From the IMG/VR virus record IMGVR_UViG_3300012000_002412, positions 62,001 through 126,000 of that record: a stretch of DNA of 64,000 bases. One strand, 5' to 3'. The notes under the pieces are model-generated. The model was not told the origin of the DNA, made no database searches, and saw nothing but the letters and a program-made list of their open reading frames with translations. Position 1 is the first letter of the stretch. The number at the start of each line of letters is the position of its first letter. Made by a program: the position numbers and the translations under genes. Source of the DNA: a virus. This document shows positions 45,891 through 53,712 of this stretch, piece after piece.

Positions 45891-46163
45891 GTGAATCACC
45901 TAACACCTTATAAATTATTTGAATCAAACCAAACCTGGTCAGAAATCAATGGAAAACTCCAAAGGGAATTTGGATTTAGTGATTTTCAGCAAGCATTAGA
46001 ATTCATAAATGAAATTGCAAAAATATGTGAATCCGAAAATCACCATCCTGAAATAAACTGGGCTTATAACAAAGTAATACTTAAATTATCTACTCACGAT
46101 GCTGGTGATATTATTACCCAAAAAGATATAAAATTGGCAGAACTAATAGATGAAGTGGCTTAA
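45891..46163 (+). CDS. Tagged pterin-4a-carbinolamine dehydratase-like protein
   Basis: A 90-aa protein starting at GTG: MNHLTPYKLFE-S (tag), then 'FGFSDFQQALEFINEIAKIC', 'ESENHHPEINWAYNKVILKL' and 'STHDAGDIITQKDIKLAELID'. These are the conserved blocks of pterin carbinolamine dehydratase/DCoH, including the catalytic HHP and the THDAG motif. The family dehydrates 4a-hydroxytetrahydropterin or acts as a protein dimerisation factor. Length is normal after removing the tag. Phage copies with such a tag are unexpected. Confidence 0.85.
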   Translation: MNHLTPYKLFESNQTWSEINGKLQREFGFSDFQQALEFINEIAKICESENHHPEINWAYNKVILKLSTHDAGDIITQKDIKLAELIDEVA

Positions 46164-46914
46164 GAAATAAAAAGTATTTGAAAATTATAGTAGATTTGGA
46201 TCCAGAACTATTACTGAGTCGGAATTTGATAAAATCAGAAAAGAAAATTGTAAAAATTGGACTCGTGTCGAAAGTGAACTTTTTCGTGGTATGCCTGACT
46301 TAGGAGACTTTGTTTTTGTGGATCCAAAACTGGGTGATTTTAGAAGTTCAATTGAAGATACAAATTTACACTTGGAGTTAATGTCTAATCTTCCGAGTTG
46401 GAAAGATTATCCAAGATACGATAGATGTGTTATTGGTGGTTCACCAGGAGCCGTTGGTTCTTACGGAGATGCTATTTATGAAGTCATTCCATTCGACGGG
46501 GTAAAAATTGCAATTTGCCCCTATAGAACTATTTGGGAATCTTTTGGAAATGATGATGATGACTGGGGTGGAGATGTTTATTTAGTTGAACATTTTTTAG
46601 ATGCTATTGGACTATTCCCTGCCTGGATACAAGTCGGTGGTGACACACTACAAAATAGATTAAATAAAATTTCAAAATTCAATTTAGAAAAAAAAGACGT
46701 CAGGTCGTTTATTGAAAGATGTGGTGATGATCTGAAAAAAAGTCCGGATTCAATAACTGGTGAAGATTGTTTTAATTTTATTAATAATTATATCTTTAAT
46801 CCCCAAGTTAGGGGCTTTAAGGTGTTAAACTATGATGAGGACTTTAGAATAGAAAATAAAAAACAATTTTGGACAGAAGGGCCAGTTTTGTTACTTCGGG
46901 GTAGTTTATCTTAA
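46150..46914 (+). pseudogene. Tagged gene broken by an in-frame TAA at codon 7; possible ADP-ribosyltransferase-like protein
   Basis: From ATG 46150 the frame reads MKWLKK, then TAA (46168-46170), then KVFE-NYSRFGS..., continuing open to 46914. The stop replaces the expected aromatic residue of the tag (MKWLKK-Y-KVFE), a single base change from TAT. Downstream, 'LFRGMPD' and 'YDRCVIGGSPG...YEVIPFDGVKIAICP' loosely resemble the Arg and Ser elements of ADP-ribosyltransferases. If translation starts only at the next ATG (46291) the tag is lost. It overlaps the PCD-like gene by 14 nt. Confidence 0.6.
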
Positions 46915-46922
46915 AAAGATAA

Positions 46923-46932
46923 TTAATATATA
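46923..46932 (+). promoter_or_regulatory. TTAATATATA box before a tagged gene
   Basis: Box 6 nt before ATG 46939. Confidence 0.45.
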
Positions 46933-46938
46933 AAAATT

Positions 46939-47385
46939 ATGAGACATATAAATAACTTCAGACTATTTGAGAATCTGTCAGCAAATGAAGATTATATCAC
47001 ACTATCACATTTTCTGTATGATTTATTCGATAAATGGGATATAGTAAAATGCACCGGTGAAACTTTCAGCGAAGAAGTTCACCCATATGGATATGATAGC
47101 CCCGGTTATCCGGTTCACAAATTCTGGACATTTCGGTCAAAAAATTGGGACCCGGTTCTTGATCCAGTCATGGATTCTACAGATATCGAAAAAATAAAGG
47201 ATTTAGTGATTTATAACATAAAACAAAATGAAATAGGACAATTTAAGTTAGAATTAGACCAGATTTTAGACGACGTTAGAGCAGTTATTGATAAGGGAAT
47301 TTTAGTATCCGCTGAGAACAGCTACGAATTTGTTGACTACATTTTAAAAATTCAGAACTACCCAGCATTGACTTCTAATTCATAA
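46939..47385 (+). CDS. Uncharacterised tagged protein
   Basis: A 148-aa protein starting MRHINNFRLFE-N (tag). The middle has a Trp/Pro-rich segment ('PGYPVHKFWTFRSKNWDPVL') and the C-terminal half is helical and acidic. No family recognised. It ends 15 nt before the convergent gene at 47400. Confidence 0.62.
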   Translation: MRHINNFRLFENLSANEDYITLSHFLYDLFDKWDIVKCTGETFSEEVHPYGYDSPGYPVHKFWTFRSKNWDPVLDPVMDSTDIEKIKDLVIYNIKQNEIGQFKLELDQILDDVRAVIDKGILVSAENSYEFVDYILKIQNYPALTSNS

Positions 47386-47399
47386 CGCGGATACCGGGT

Positions 47400-47684
47400 T
47401 TAAAAACTCCTAAAATCTCTAACACCTCCTATATTTTGTAGAATAGGGTATGCATTTTTTAAGCCTATTTTTGATTGTGGTATTGTTATTTTTTTTAAAT
47501 CAGTTGTATCATTCATTAAATCTGGATACTCGGTAAATAAGTTTATTAAAAATTGCATATTTTCTTCTTCAGATTTATCTTTATCCCAAAGATGTAAAAG
47601 ATGTGTTTTATTTTTTTCAATAAATTCTACAACGTCTTTATTAATGATTGGATTCCAAAGAGAAAATTCTTTTAAAAATTTCAT
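47400..47684 (-). CDS. Small uncharacterised protein with partial tag
   Basis: A 94-aa protein starting MKFLKEFSLWNPIINKD. The basic/aromatic half of the tag is present, but the Glu site is Asn. The remaining sequence is mostly helical and charged. It follows the 41-aa gene on the same strand. Confidence 0.55.
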   Translation of the reverse strand: MKFLKEFSLWNPIINKDVVEFIEKNKTHLLHLWDKDKSEEENMQFLINLFTEYPDLMNDTTDLKKITIPQSKIGLKNAYPILQNIGGVRDFRSF

Positions 47685-47729
47685 AATTATTTTAATTTGA
47701 AAACTCTAATCTAAAGAAGTATTTTTATT

Positions 47730-47855
47730 TTAATCAAAAACCAATGGATTAGCCTTAAAAGCTCCTTTCTTTAAATAATTAAGTGTATTTATAATAAAAT
47801 CCGATTCTAAAATAGCTTTAGCTTCAAAATCTTCATATAATTTTAAATATCTCAT
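47730..47855 (-). CDS. 41-aa tagged microprotein
   Basis: A 41-aa frame starting MRYLKLYE-DFE, an exact tag, followed by 'AILESDFIINTLNYLKKGAF' and stop. It lies 15 nt after a TTTAATATATA box and 45 nt before the next tagged gene on the same strand. Short, but the tag and box together support it. It may be a trimmed remnant or a genuine microprotein. Confidence 0.5.
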   Translation of the reverse strand: MRYLKLYEDFEAKAILESDFIINTLNYLKKGAFKANPLVFD

Positions 47856-47870
47856 AAATATTTTTATTTT

Positions 47871-47881
47871 TATATATTAAA
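47871..47881 (-). promoter_or_regulatory. TTTAATATATA box, 15 nt before the 41-aa gene
   Basis: Minus-strand TTTAATATATA. Confidence 0.45.
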
Positions 47882-47905
47882 TTTGAATAAACCTTTTTTA
47901 ATAGA

Positions 47906-47978
47906 ATACTATAAATGTAGTATGTGTCAATAACACTGTCATAATGTCAGTAAAATATTAATGGCACGTCATTTGACA
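47906..47978 (+). promoter_or_regulatory. Complex upstream region of dnaK
   Basis: It contains an inverted repeat ATACTA/TAGTAT (47906-47923), three direct TGTCA copies (47925, 47937, 47945), and TGGCAC-N5-TTGACA (47962-47978). The last resembles a sigma54 -24/-12 pair except for A instead of C at -12. The last element ends 25 nt before dnaK. It suggests regulation distinct from the neighbours. Confidence 0.4.
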
Positions 47979-48003
47979 ATAGCATAATAAAAAATAAAAA
48001 AAT

Positions 48004-49866
48004 ATGAACGAAAAAATTATTGGTATTGACCTTGGGAGTTACAACTCCGCCGTATCTGTTTATGAGGGAACAGAAGTAAAAATTATTCCTAATTCAGAAG
48101 GTGCCCTTACCACACCTTCTTATGTTGCTTTTACAAAAGATGGTATCAAAGTAGGGGATCCAGCTAAAAGACAAGCAACGATTAATCCTGAAAAAACAAT
48201 TTTTAACATTAAGCGTTTGATGGGTAAAACTTATGAGCAAGTTAAACACCTTAAAAGACCTTACAAAATTGTTGACCAGAAAGGAAGACCTGGAATACAA
48301 ATCGATGACAAGACCTACTCACCTGAAGAAATTTCAGCTATGATTATTCAGAAAATGAAAAAAACCGCTGAAGATTTCCTTGGGCATGAGGTGAAAAGAG
48401 CCATCATCACGGTTCCTGCTCACTTTAACTCAGAAGAAAGACAAGCAACAAAATTAGCTGGTGAAATTGCTGGTCTTACGGTAGAAAGAGTTATTGCTGA
48501 ACCAACGGCAGCTATTTTGAATGTCGATTCAAAATCCGAAAACAAATATGCTGTCTTTGATTTTGGTGGGTGTACAATGGACCTTTCTATTGTTGATGTC
48601 GCAGATGGAGTATTTGAAATCTTATCAACAGACGGAGACTTAGATTTAGGTGGATCCCTAATCGACGAAGAAGTAGTAAATTGGATGGCTGAAGAATTTT
48701 TGAAAGACGAAGGTATGGATCTTAGAAAAGACCCAATGGCTCATCAAAGATTGTTCGAGGCTGCTGAAAAGGCAAAAATTGAATTATCTGGTTCATCACA
48801 GGCTGATATCAATCTACCTTACATCACCTCGGTTGATGGTATACCAAAACACTTGGTTAGACAGTTGTCAAAGTCCAAGTTCGAACAGTTGATTGATCCT
48901 ATCATTGAAAGAACAATCAACAAATCTAAATCAGCTTTGAAGAGTTCTGGGTTAAAAACTTCACAAATCAATGAAGTTCTCCTTGTCGGTGGGTCTTCTA
49001 GAATCCCACTTGTTCAAGAAAAACTTGAAAAACTTTTTGGAAAAAAACCCTCTAAATCCCTAAATCCTGATACTTGTGTTTCTACTGGCGCAACTATCCA
49101 GGGTGGTGTAATGACTGGAAACGTTACTGACGTTTTGTTACTTGATGTGCTTCCACTTTCAATTGGTATTGAAACTATGGGACAGGTCATGACTAAATTA
49201 ATCGAAAGTAACACCACAATCCCTACTCGAAAATCTGAAACATTTTCAACTGCGTCTGACAATCAGTCTTCAGTTGAAATCCATGTTATTCAGGGAGAAA
49301 GACCGATGGCTCGGGATAATAAATCTCTTGGTAGATTTCACTTAGGGGGAATTATGCCAGCGCCGAGAGGTGTTCCGCAAATCGAGGTAACGATCGATAT
49401 CGATGCAAATGGAATTCTTTCTGTTTCTGCTAAAGATAAAGCTACCGGAAAAGAGAATAATATCAGAATTGAAGGTAACTCACAATTATCTAAAGAAGAA
49501 ATTGAAAGAATGAAACAGGAAGCTGAGGCAAATGCTGAGGCAGATGCTAAAGAAAAAGAAAGAGCCGAAAAGCTAAATGCGGCCGACTCTTTAATATTCC
49601 AAACAGAGAAACAACTTAAAGAGTTCTCTGAGCAACTGACTGAAGATGATAAATCTCATCTTACTACGAAATTAGACCAACTAAAGTCTGCTTTCTCTGA
49701 AAAAGATTTAGAAAAAATAGACACAGCTCAATCTGAACTTAATCAAACTTGGTCTGAAATTAGCACTCGTCTTTATCAACAAACAAAAAATCAATCTGAA
49801 ACTACTCAGAATACCAGCACTGGAAATGATGAAGTTCAAGATGCTGATTTTGAAGAAGTCAATTGA
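48004..49866 (+). CDS. dnaK: DnaK (Hsp70) chaperone
   Basis: A 620-aa full-length Hsp70. The N-terminal phosphate loop is '[16 protein letters not shown]' (usual GIDLGTTNS), the second is '[15 protein letters not shown]' (usual FDLGGGTFDVS), and '[14 protein letters not shown]' binds adenosine. The substrate domain ('[20 protein letters not shown]') and helical lid are intact, and the tail 'DADFEEVN' matches bacterial DnaK. It is a single-gene plus-strand unit with its own control region and terminator. Substitutions in both phosphate loops are odd but conservative. It should work with DnaJ and GrpE at 36-38.6 kb. Confidence 0.97.
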   Translation: MNEKIIGIDLGSYNSAVSVYEGTEVKIIPNSEGALTTPSYVAFTKDGIKVGDPAKRQATINPEKTIFNIKRLMGKTYEQVKHLKRPYKIVDQKGRPGIQIDDKTYSPEEISAMIIQKMKKTAEDFLGHEVKRAIITVPAHFNSEERQATKLAGEIAGLTVERVIAEPTAAILNVDSKSENKYAVFDFGGCTMDLSIVDVADGVFEILSTDGDLDLGGSLIDEEVVNWMAEEFLKDEGMDLRKDPMAHQRLFEAAEKAKIELSGSSQADINLPYITSVDGIPKHLVRQLSKSKFEQLIDPIIERTINKSKSALKSSGLKTSQINEVLLVGGSSRIPLVQEKLEKLFGKKPSKSLNPDTCVSTGATIQGGVMTGNVTDVLLLDVLPLSIGIETMGQVMTKLIESNTTIPTRKSETFSTASDNQSSVEIHVIQGERPMARDNKSLGRFHLGGIMPAPRGVPQIEVTIDIDANGILSVSAKDKATGKENNIRIEGNSQLSKEEIERMKQEAEANAEADAKEKERAEKLNAADSLIFQTEKQLKEFSEQLTEDDKSHLTTKLDQLKSAFSEKDLEKIDTAQSELNQTWSEISTRLYQQTKNQSETTQNTSTGNDEVQDADFEEVN

Positions 49867-49881
49867 TTTTAACTTTGTAAT

Positions 49882-49914
49882 AAAAAAACCCAGTCTTTCG
49901 ACTGGGTTTTTTTT
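49882..49914. terminator. Bidirectional terminator after dnaK
   Basis: Stem CCCAGTC/GACTGGG with TTTC loop and A7/T8 flanks, between dnaK (+) and the tagged gene (-). Confidence 0.9.
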
Positions 49915-49941
49915 ATCTGGGTGGCGTGTGTTTACTTTTAA

Positions 49942-51180
49942 TTAAGGTTCGTCATAATATTCACCATCGGTTGTTCTAAGCACTCTTACATCACGGTTTT
50001 GGTCATATACATTTGAAATTATCTTATAACGTGGGTACAAGTAACACAATGTGTCACAATATGGATAAAAATCCAAATCTACATAGTCTAGTTCTGCTGT
50101 TATTTCTGCTTTAACCGGTGACTGGCCTCTGGTAATTTTTTCATTTGGCTCCATTGTTTGGGCCTCTTTGTAGTACCATTTATTTTTTTGAGCAAACTGT
50201 TTGAAAAGTTCAATATCTGAATCTTGAACTGTGTAGATTCTGTCCATAAATTTTTCATTACCGCCTAAAATAGTACAATCCCAAAGAATAGCACGTCCTT
50301 TAATTTTTTTTGATACATATTTATCCCCTACCATTTCACCTTTATCAGAATAAAGTATTACCAATGAAACTTGTGGATTTTTTGCATATATATCCATTAA
50401 CTCACTGGAAACATGGCTCATACAAGAGTTATTCATTGACCCTCCACCTTCTTGGTAATTTTCATACCAATACCACTTTTTAATATCATCACCTTGTACA
50501 ATATCAAATTGATTTAGGGCATTTGATGCAAAATCATAAGTAGCTTTCCATTGGTTAACAAATTCTTCAAGTTCTTGGTCCGTAACAGAGACACCAGCGG
50601 CTCTTAAGAGGGGCCTTACTAGTCTACCAACTCTTATTGGATTTCGAGAAGTGTTCCAGATATGTGAATCATTTGGTTCCAACACTGATAGTGAATCCTT
50701 GTTTAGCACTGCCAATCTCTTTTCTTCACTGTCAGTTAGTTCTTCAAAAAGCACAAACACTTTATTAGATTGTTGACTAACAGTTTCGGCCTTTATTAGA
50801 CCTTTTTGTCCACTTTCGGGTCTCCAAATATCTTGGTATCTATCGTATCCTAAGATGTCAAATATCGCATCGTTTGTATCACTATGCGTTAATTGCCTTC
50901 TTGTTCCTACCACATAAACAACTGGTTTATTTCCAATTAGTTCCTGAACTTTTCTATCAGGTGTAAATGATAATTCTTCTTTATTGTCTGTTACGTCAAT
51001 ATAGTTATGCTGAGTGGCAAAGTCTTTTGAATTGACATCAATTAGCTGCTGAGCTACTTTATTTGAAGACATTCTTGATAGAAGATTAATAAATCTATCT
51101 GATAAAACTACTTTTGACTCTAAAACTAATTCTTCAATTTTGCTTTCGGTTAAGAAATCAATAAATTTTTTTAATTTCAT
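49942..51180 (-). CDS. Large uncharacterised tagged protein
   Basis: A 412-aa protein starting MKLKKFIDFLTE-S, a very T4-like targeting sequence (Leu-Thr-Glu before Ser). The middle has 'GGGSMNNSCMSHVSSELMDIY' and 'VSLVILYSDKGEMVG', which suggest a globular enzyme-like core, but no family can be named. It has a TTTATATATA box 4 nt before ATG. It is the largest tagged protein and a good candidate for an internal virion protein. Confidence 0.65.
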   Translation of the reverse strand: MKLKKFIDFLTESKIEELVLESKVVLSDRFINLLSRMSSNKVAQQLIDVNSKDFATQHNYIDVTDNKEELSFTPDRKVQELIGNKPVVYVVGTRRQLTHSDTNDAIFDILGYDRYQDIWRPESGQKGLIKAETVSQQSNKVFVLFEELTDSEEKRLAVLNKDSLSVLEPNDSHIWNTSRNPIRVGRLVRPLLRAAGVSVTDQELEEFVNQWKATYDFASNALNQFDIVQGDDIKKWYWYENYQEGGGSMNNSCMSHVSSELMDIYAKNPQVSLVILYSDKGEMVGDKYVSKKIKGRAILWDCTILGGNEKFMDRIYTVQDSDIELFKQFAQKNKWYYKEAQTMEPNEKITRGQSPVKAEITAELDYVDLDFYPYCDTLCYLYPRYKIISNVYDQNRDVRVLRTTDGEYYDEP

Positions 51181-51184
51181 AGTC

Positions 51185-51194
51185 TATATATAAA
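51185..51194 (-). promoter_or_regulatory. TTTATATATA box, 4 nt before a tagged gene
   Basis: Minus-strand box, exact 4-nt spacing to ATG 51180. Confidence 0.5.
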
Positions 51195-51223
51195 AAATCT
51201 TTTTTTAGAAACATTTAAAATTT

Positions 51224-51508
51224 ATGCTATTTATCTCTAAAAATATATATAGAGTGGAAATATTATTTGACAAAGTGCTTAAAAGAAAGATAAAATCTTT
51301 AATCATAGAGCTATGCTGTGGTCAAAATGACGAATTATTAATAGATTTTCCGCTTTCAATTGGTGTCTATCAAACAATTGAAATAGATGATGATTTAGGT
51401 GATATTATTCTACACTTATTTGATTCCGACTTTGATTACCCTTTTCTTTTTGATGACTTATCATCTGATGATAAACTTAGAGTTTATCAAATCTTAAAGG
51501 GAATTTAA
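51224..51508 (+). CDS. Small uncharacterised protein
   Basis: A 94-aa acidic protein, lying alone on the plus strand between two minus genes and overlapping the endolysin 3' end by 15 nt. 'IGVYQTIEIDDDLGDIILHL' gives a beta-rich acidic C-terminus. No tag and no family. It could be spurious, but codon use is normal. Confidence 0.45.
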   Translation: MLFISKNIYRVEILFDKVLKRKIKSLIIELCCGQNDELLIDFPLSIGVYQTIEIDDDLGDIILHLFDSDFDYPFLFDDLSSDDKLRVYQILKGI

Positions 51509-52510
51509 CATTTTAATCAGTTCTGGTTGAGGAAACACATCAAATTTATCCGTTCTGACTTGGGTGTGACTTCTAAGACCACCAGAAGAAAACCACTTCT
51601 CGTCATACTCAAACCACTCTTCATTATAAATGCCTTTGTCTATGGTGATATTCCAAACAGATTGGATATAAATTATCAACTTTCGCAGACTTTCAATTTG
51701 ATTATCGGTGTATTTTTCCCAAAATTTATAACCCCTGAACGGTTTTTCTAATTCTATGACATCTTCAGCTTTTACCACTTTGTTGACATAATTAAAAAAC
51801 TGACCGGATCTAAAAGTTAGTGGTCCATAATTGCAAATTTCAATCGATACCGATTCTGAATTTAATTTCTTACTCATTTTTGATATTCCTAAGTGATAAG
51901 CCCAATATCTTTCATCTATTGCTTTTAAGATTTTTCCATCCCATAGAGTGTCATCGGTAGATGAAGATCTTCTACCAATCACAAAATGTGTTGCAACTTT
52001 AAGAGGCAGGGGATTTCCTAATTCATCAAGTTTTGTATTTCCTGAGTCATCTTTTTGAAAATCTTTTTCCCAACCACCAATAGTCCAGTCAGGTCTCGAT
52101 CCGCCTGCTGTGTGGTGTAACCAAATCGTATTCTTTTTAGTTTCTTCTTTGTAATACTCATCTTCACTTAGTAGATTGTTATAGATAATAAGACCGCCTT
52201 CGCCTACATATGAAATTTTATTTGGTATATCATTTTTTACTCTATTACTTTCTTTTTCAACAAATTTTGGTCTATTTAAGTCAATTACTTTTTTGGCATA
52301 GAGTTCGAGTTGATTCCAGGTCAAATTACCCACAATTCCATCGGCTTTTATATTAACTTCTTTTTGAAAATTACTGACCGATACAAGTAGGTTTTGACCA
52401 AAAATGCCATCTAATCTGCCGGTATAGAATCCAAAGTCTTTTAGTTTAGTCTGTAATAATTTAATGTCATCTCCTGACATATTTAACATCATAATCCTTT
52501 TTATCGTCAT
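51494..52510 (-). CDS. Endolysin: peptidoglycan-binding domain plus N-acetylmuramoyl-L-alanine amidase
   Basis: A 338-aa protein. Residues ~5-70 form a PG_binding_1 domain ('DIKLLQTKLKDFGFYTG', 'ADGIVGNLTWNQL'). From ~120 an Amidase_2 domain has 'IWLHHTAGG' (first zinc His), 'SVSIEICNYG' (Glu) and 'LRSHTQVRTDKFDVFPQPEL' (second His and Asp in the Cys/Asp position). No signal peptide, so release through a holin is expected (candidate at 57534-57740). Confidence 0.88.
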   Translation of the reverse strand: MTIKRIMMLNMSGDDIKLLQTKLKDFGFYTGRLDGIFGQNLLVSVSNFQKEVNIKADGIVGNLTWNQLELYAKKVIDLNRPKFVEKESNRVKNDIPNKISYVGEGGLIIYNNLLSEDEYYKEETKKNTIWLHHTAGGSRPDWTIGGWEKDFQKDDSGNTKLDELGNPLPLKVATHFVIGRRSSSTDDTLWDGKILKAIDERYWAYHLGISKMSKKLNSESVSIEICNYGPLTFRSGQFFNYVNKVVKAEDVIELEKPFRGYKFWEKYTDNQIESLRKLIIYIQSVWNITIDKGIYNEEWFEYDEKWFSSGGLRSHTQVRTDKFDVFPQPELIKMLNSL

Positions 52511-53022
52511 AAATTTAAATTCTTTTTATACCTTTCTGCCTGTTGTTTTTCTAAATAAGCCTTTAAGTCTTCATAGGTAACTTGGCCAGGATTTAGCGAT
52601 ATTTTATCAGCATCGCCTTTTTTAATTTCTATTTTTTTCAATTCGTCATTTTTCTTTTTATCTTCATAGGCTTCTTCTGCTGATTTAAGCAGGTGTCCGA
52701 TGTAAAAATCTATACCCTTTTTATCTACTAAATCAAAGTCATAAGTATTAACAAACTCTTCAAAATTATCCCCAACATAAACTGCAAAATTCCTATCTAA
52801 TATCATATGGTCGACATAAAATCTAATATCCCCAATATAACCCTGTGCAAATATTGTTGTGTTATACGAGCTATTATAAAATCTAGCAAATCGGTCCTTT
52901 TCATTGAAAATCCTAGTTCCGTTTTTATCGACTGTGGAGATTAAACCTAAACTTCTAACAAAATGTTTACAATTTTTGAAGTTATTTACTATCTGCTGAC
53001 TAGAAACAATATTTATTGACAT
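52507..53022 (-). CDS. Uncharacterised protein upstream of endolysin
   Basis: A 171-aa protein overlapping the endolysin start (ATGA). The N-terminal two thirds are beta-rich, and the C-terminal ~60 aa are a charged helix ('EEAYEDKKKNDELKKIEIKK'). Possibly a virion or lysis-associated protein. No family recognised. Confidence 0.6.
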   Translation of the reverse strand: MSINIVSSQQIVNNFKNCKHFVRSLGLISTVDKNGTRIFNEKDRFARFYNSSYNTTIFAQGYIGDIRFYVDHMILDRNFAVYVGDNFEEFVNTYDFDLVDKKGIDFYIGHLLKSAEEAYEDKKKNDELKKIEIKKGDADKISLNPGQVTYEDLKAYLEKQQAERYKKNLNL

Positions 53023-53051
53023 AAATTATTTATTAATCTATGGTGTTTCCC

Positions 53052-53648
53052 TTATTCGGTTTCTATTTGAAAACTTTTATCTTGGCCATCAATTTCGGAT
53101 TTTATAAAGGTTATGAAATCCTCTGTTGTAAGAGTTTGTTTCTTTTTTTCATCATCTTTGTTGACAGTCCAATTCCAACCCGATTTCTTCTCGATTTCAA
53201 CAGTCATGCTAAGCCAGTTTATTAAAGTATCGGTATCGGAATCGTATTTTCTAATTTTGATGGTGGCTTTTTTTATATCCTCCATTCTAAAATCTTTTTT
53301 TGGATCTTTTGGAGCCGCGTCCTTTAGGTCAATTAATATAATAACTGAATACCAGGAGCTTAAGTTATCTGAAAATTTTATTGTAAGTGAATCATATAAT
53401 CTAGAATATAAAGAAATCTCACTACTTTCAAGTGTAATTCCCTGATCTTTAAGAGTTTTTTTCTTTTTCTTTTTTGAATCTAATTTTGCCTGAGAAATTG
53501 TTTTTTCACCTGAGGGTATATTTTCTGATTCTTCTTCAAATATAGAATTGATCTCTTCTCTAATATTCATTAGCAACATCTTAATATAAGTTTCCTGTGG
53601 ATCATTTAACTCTTCGGTGATAAATTGCTTGAATTTTCTTATACTCAT
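53052..53648 (-). CDS. Uncharacterised tagged protein
   Basis: A 198-aa, very Lys-rich protein starting MSIRKFKQFITE-E, close to the T4 internal-protein start (MKTYQEFIAE). High net charge is typical of T4 internal proteins. A TTAATATATA box lies 4 nt before ATG. No catalytic motif. Confidence 0.65.
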   Translation of the reverse strand: MSIRKFKQFITEELNDPQETYIKMLLMNIREEINSIFEEESENIPSGEKTISQAKLDSKKKKKKTLKDQGITLESSEISLYSRLYDSLTIKFSDNLSSWYSVIILIDLKDAAPKDPKKDFRMEDIKKATIKIRKYDSDTDTLINWLSMTVEIEKKSGWNWTVNKDDEKKKQTLTTEDFITFIKSEIDGQDKSFQIETE

Positions 53649-53652
53649 AGTT

Positions 53653-53662
53653 TATATATTAA
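53653..53662 (-). promoter_or_regulatory. TTAATATATA box, 4 nt before a tagged gene
   Basis: Minus-strand box ending 4 nt from ATG 53648. Confidence 0.5.
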
Positions 53663-53677
53663 TTTTTATAATTGCAG

Positions 53678-53708
53678 TTTGATAATATAGATTTCTTTTG
53701 TATATTTG
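53678..53708 (+). promoter_or_regulatory. Bacteroidota-type promoter of uvdE
   Basis: TTTG (53678-53681), 19 nt, TATATTTG (53701-53708): an exact fit to the -33/-7 consensus of Bacteroidota. ATG 53713 follows only 4 nt later, so the transcript would be nearly leaderless. Confidence 0.75.
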
Positions 53709-53712
53709 AATT

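Noticed and set aside
47962-47978. Definite sigma54 promoter of dnaK
   Set aside because: The -12 element reads TTGA rather than TTGC, so I list it only as a resemblance.
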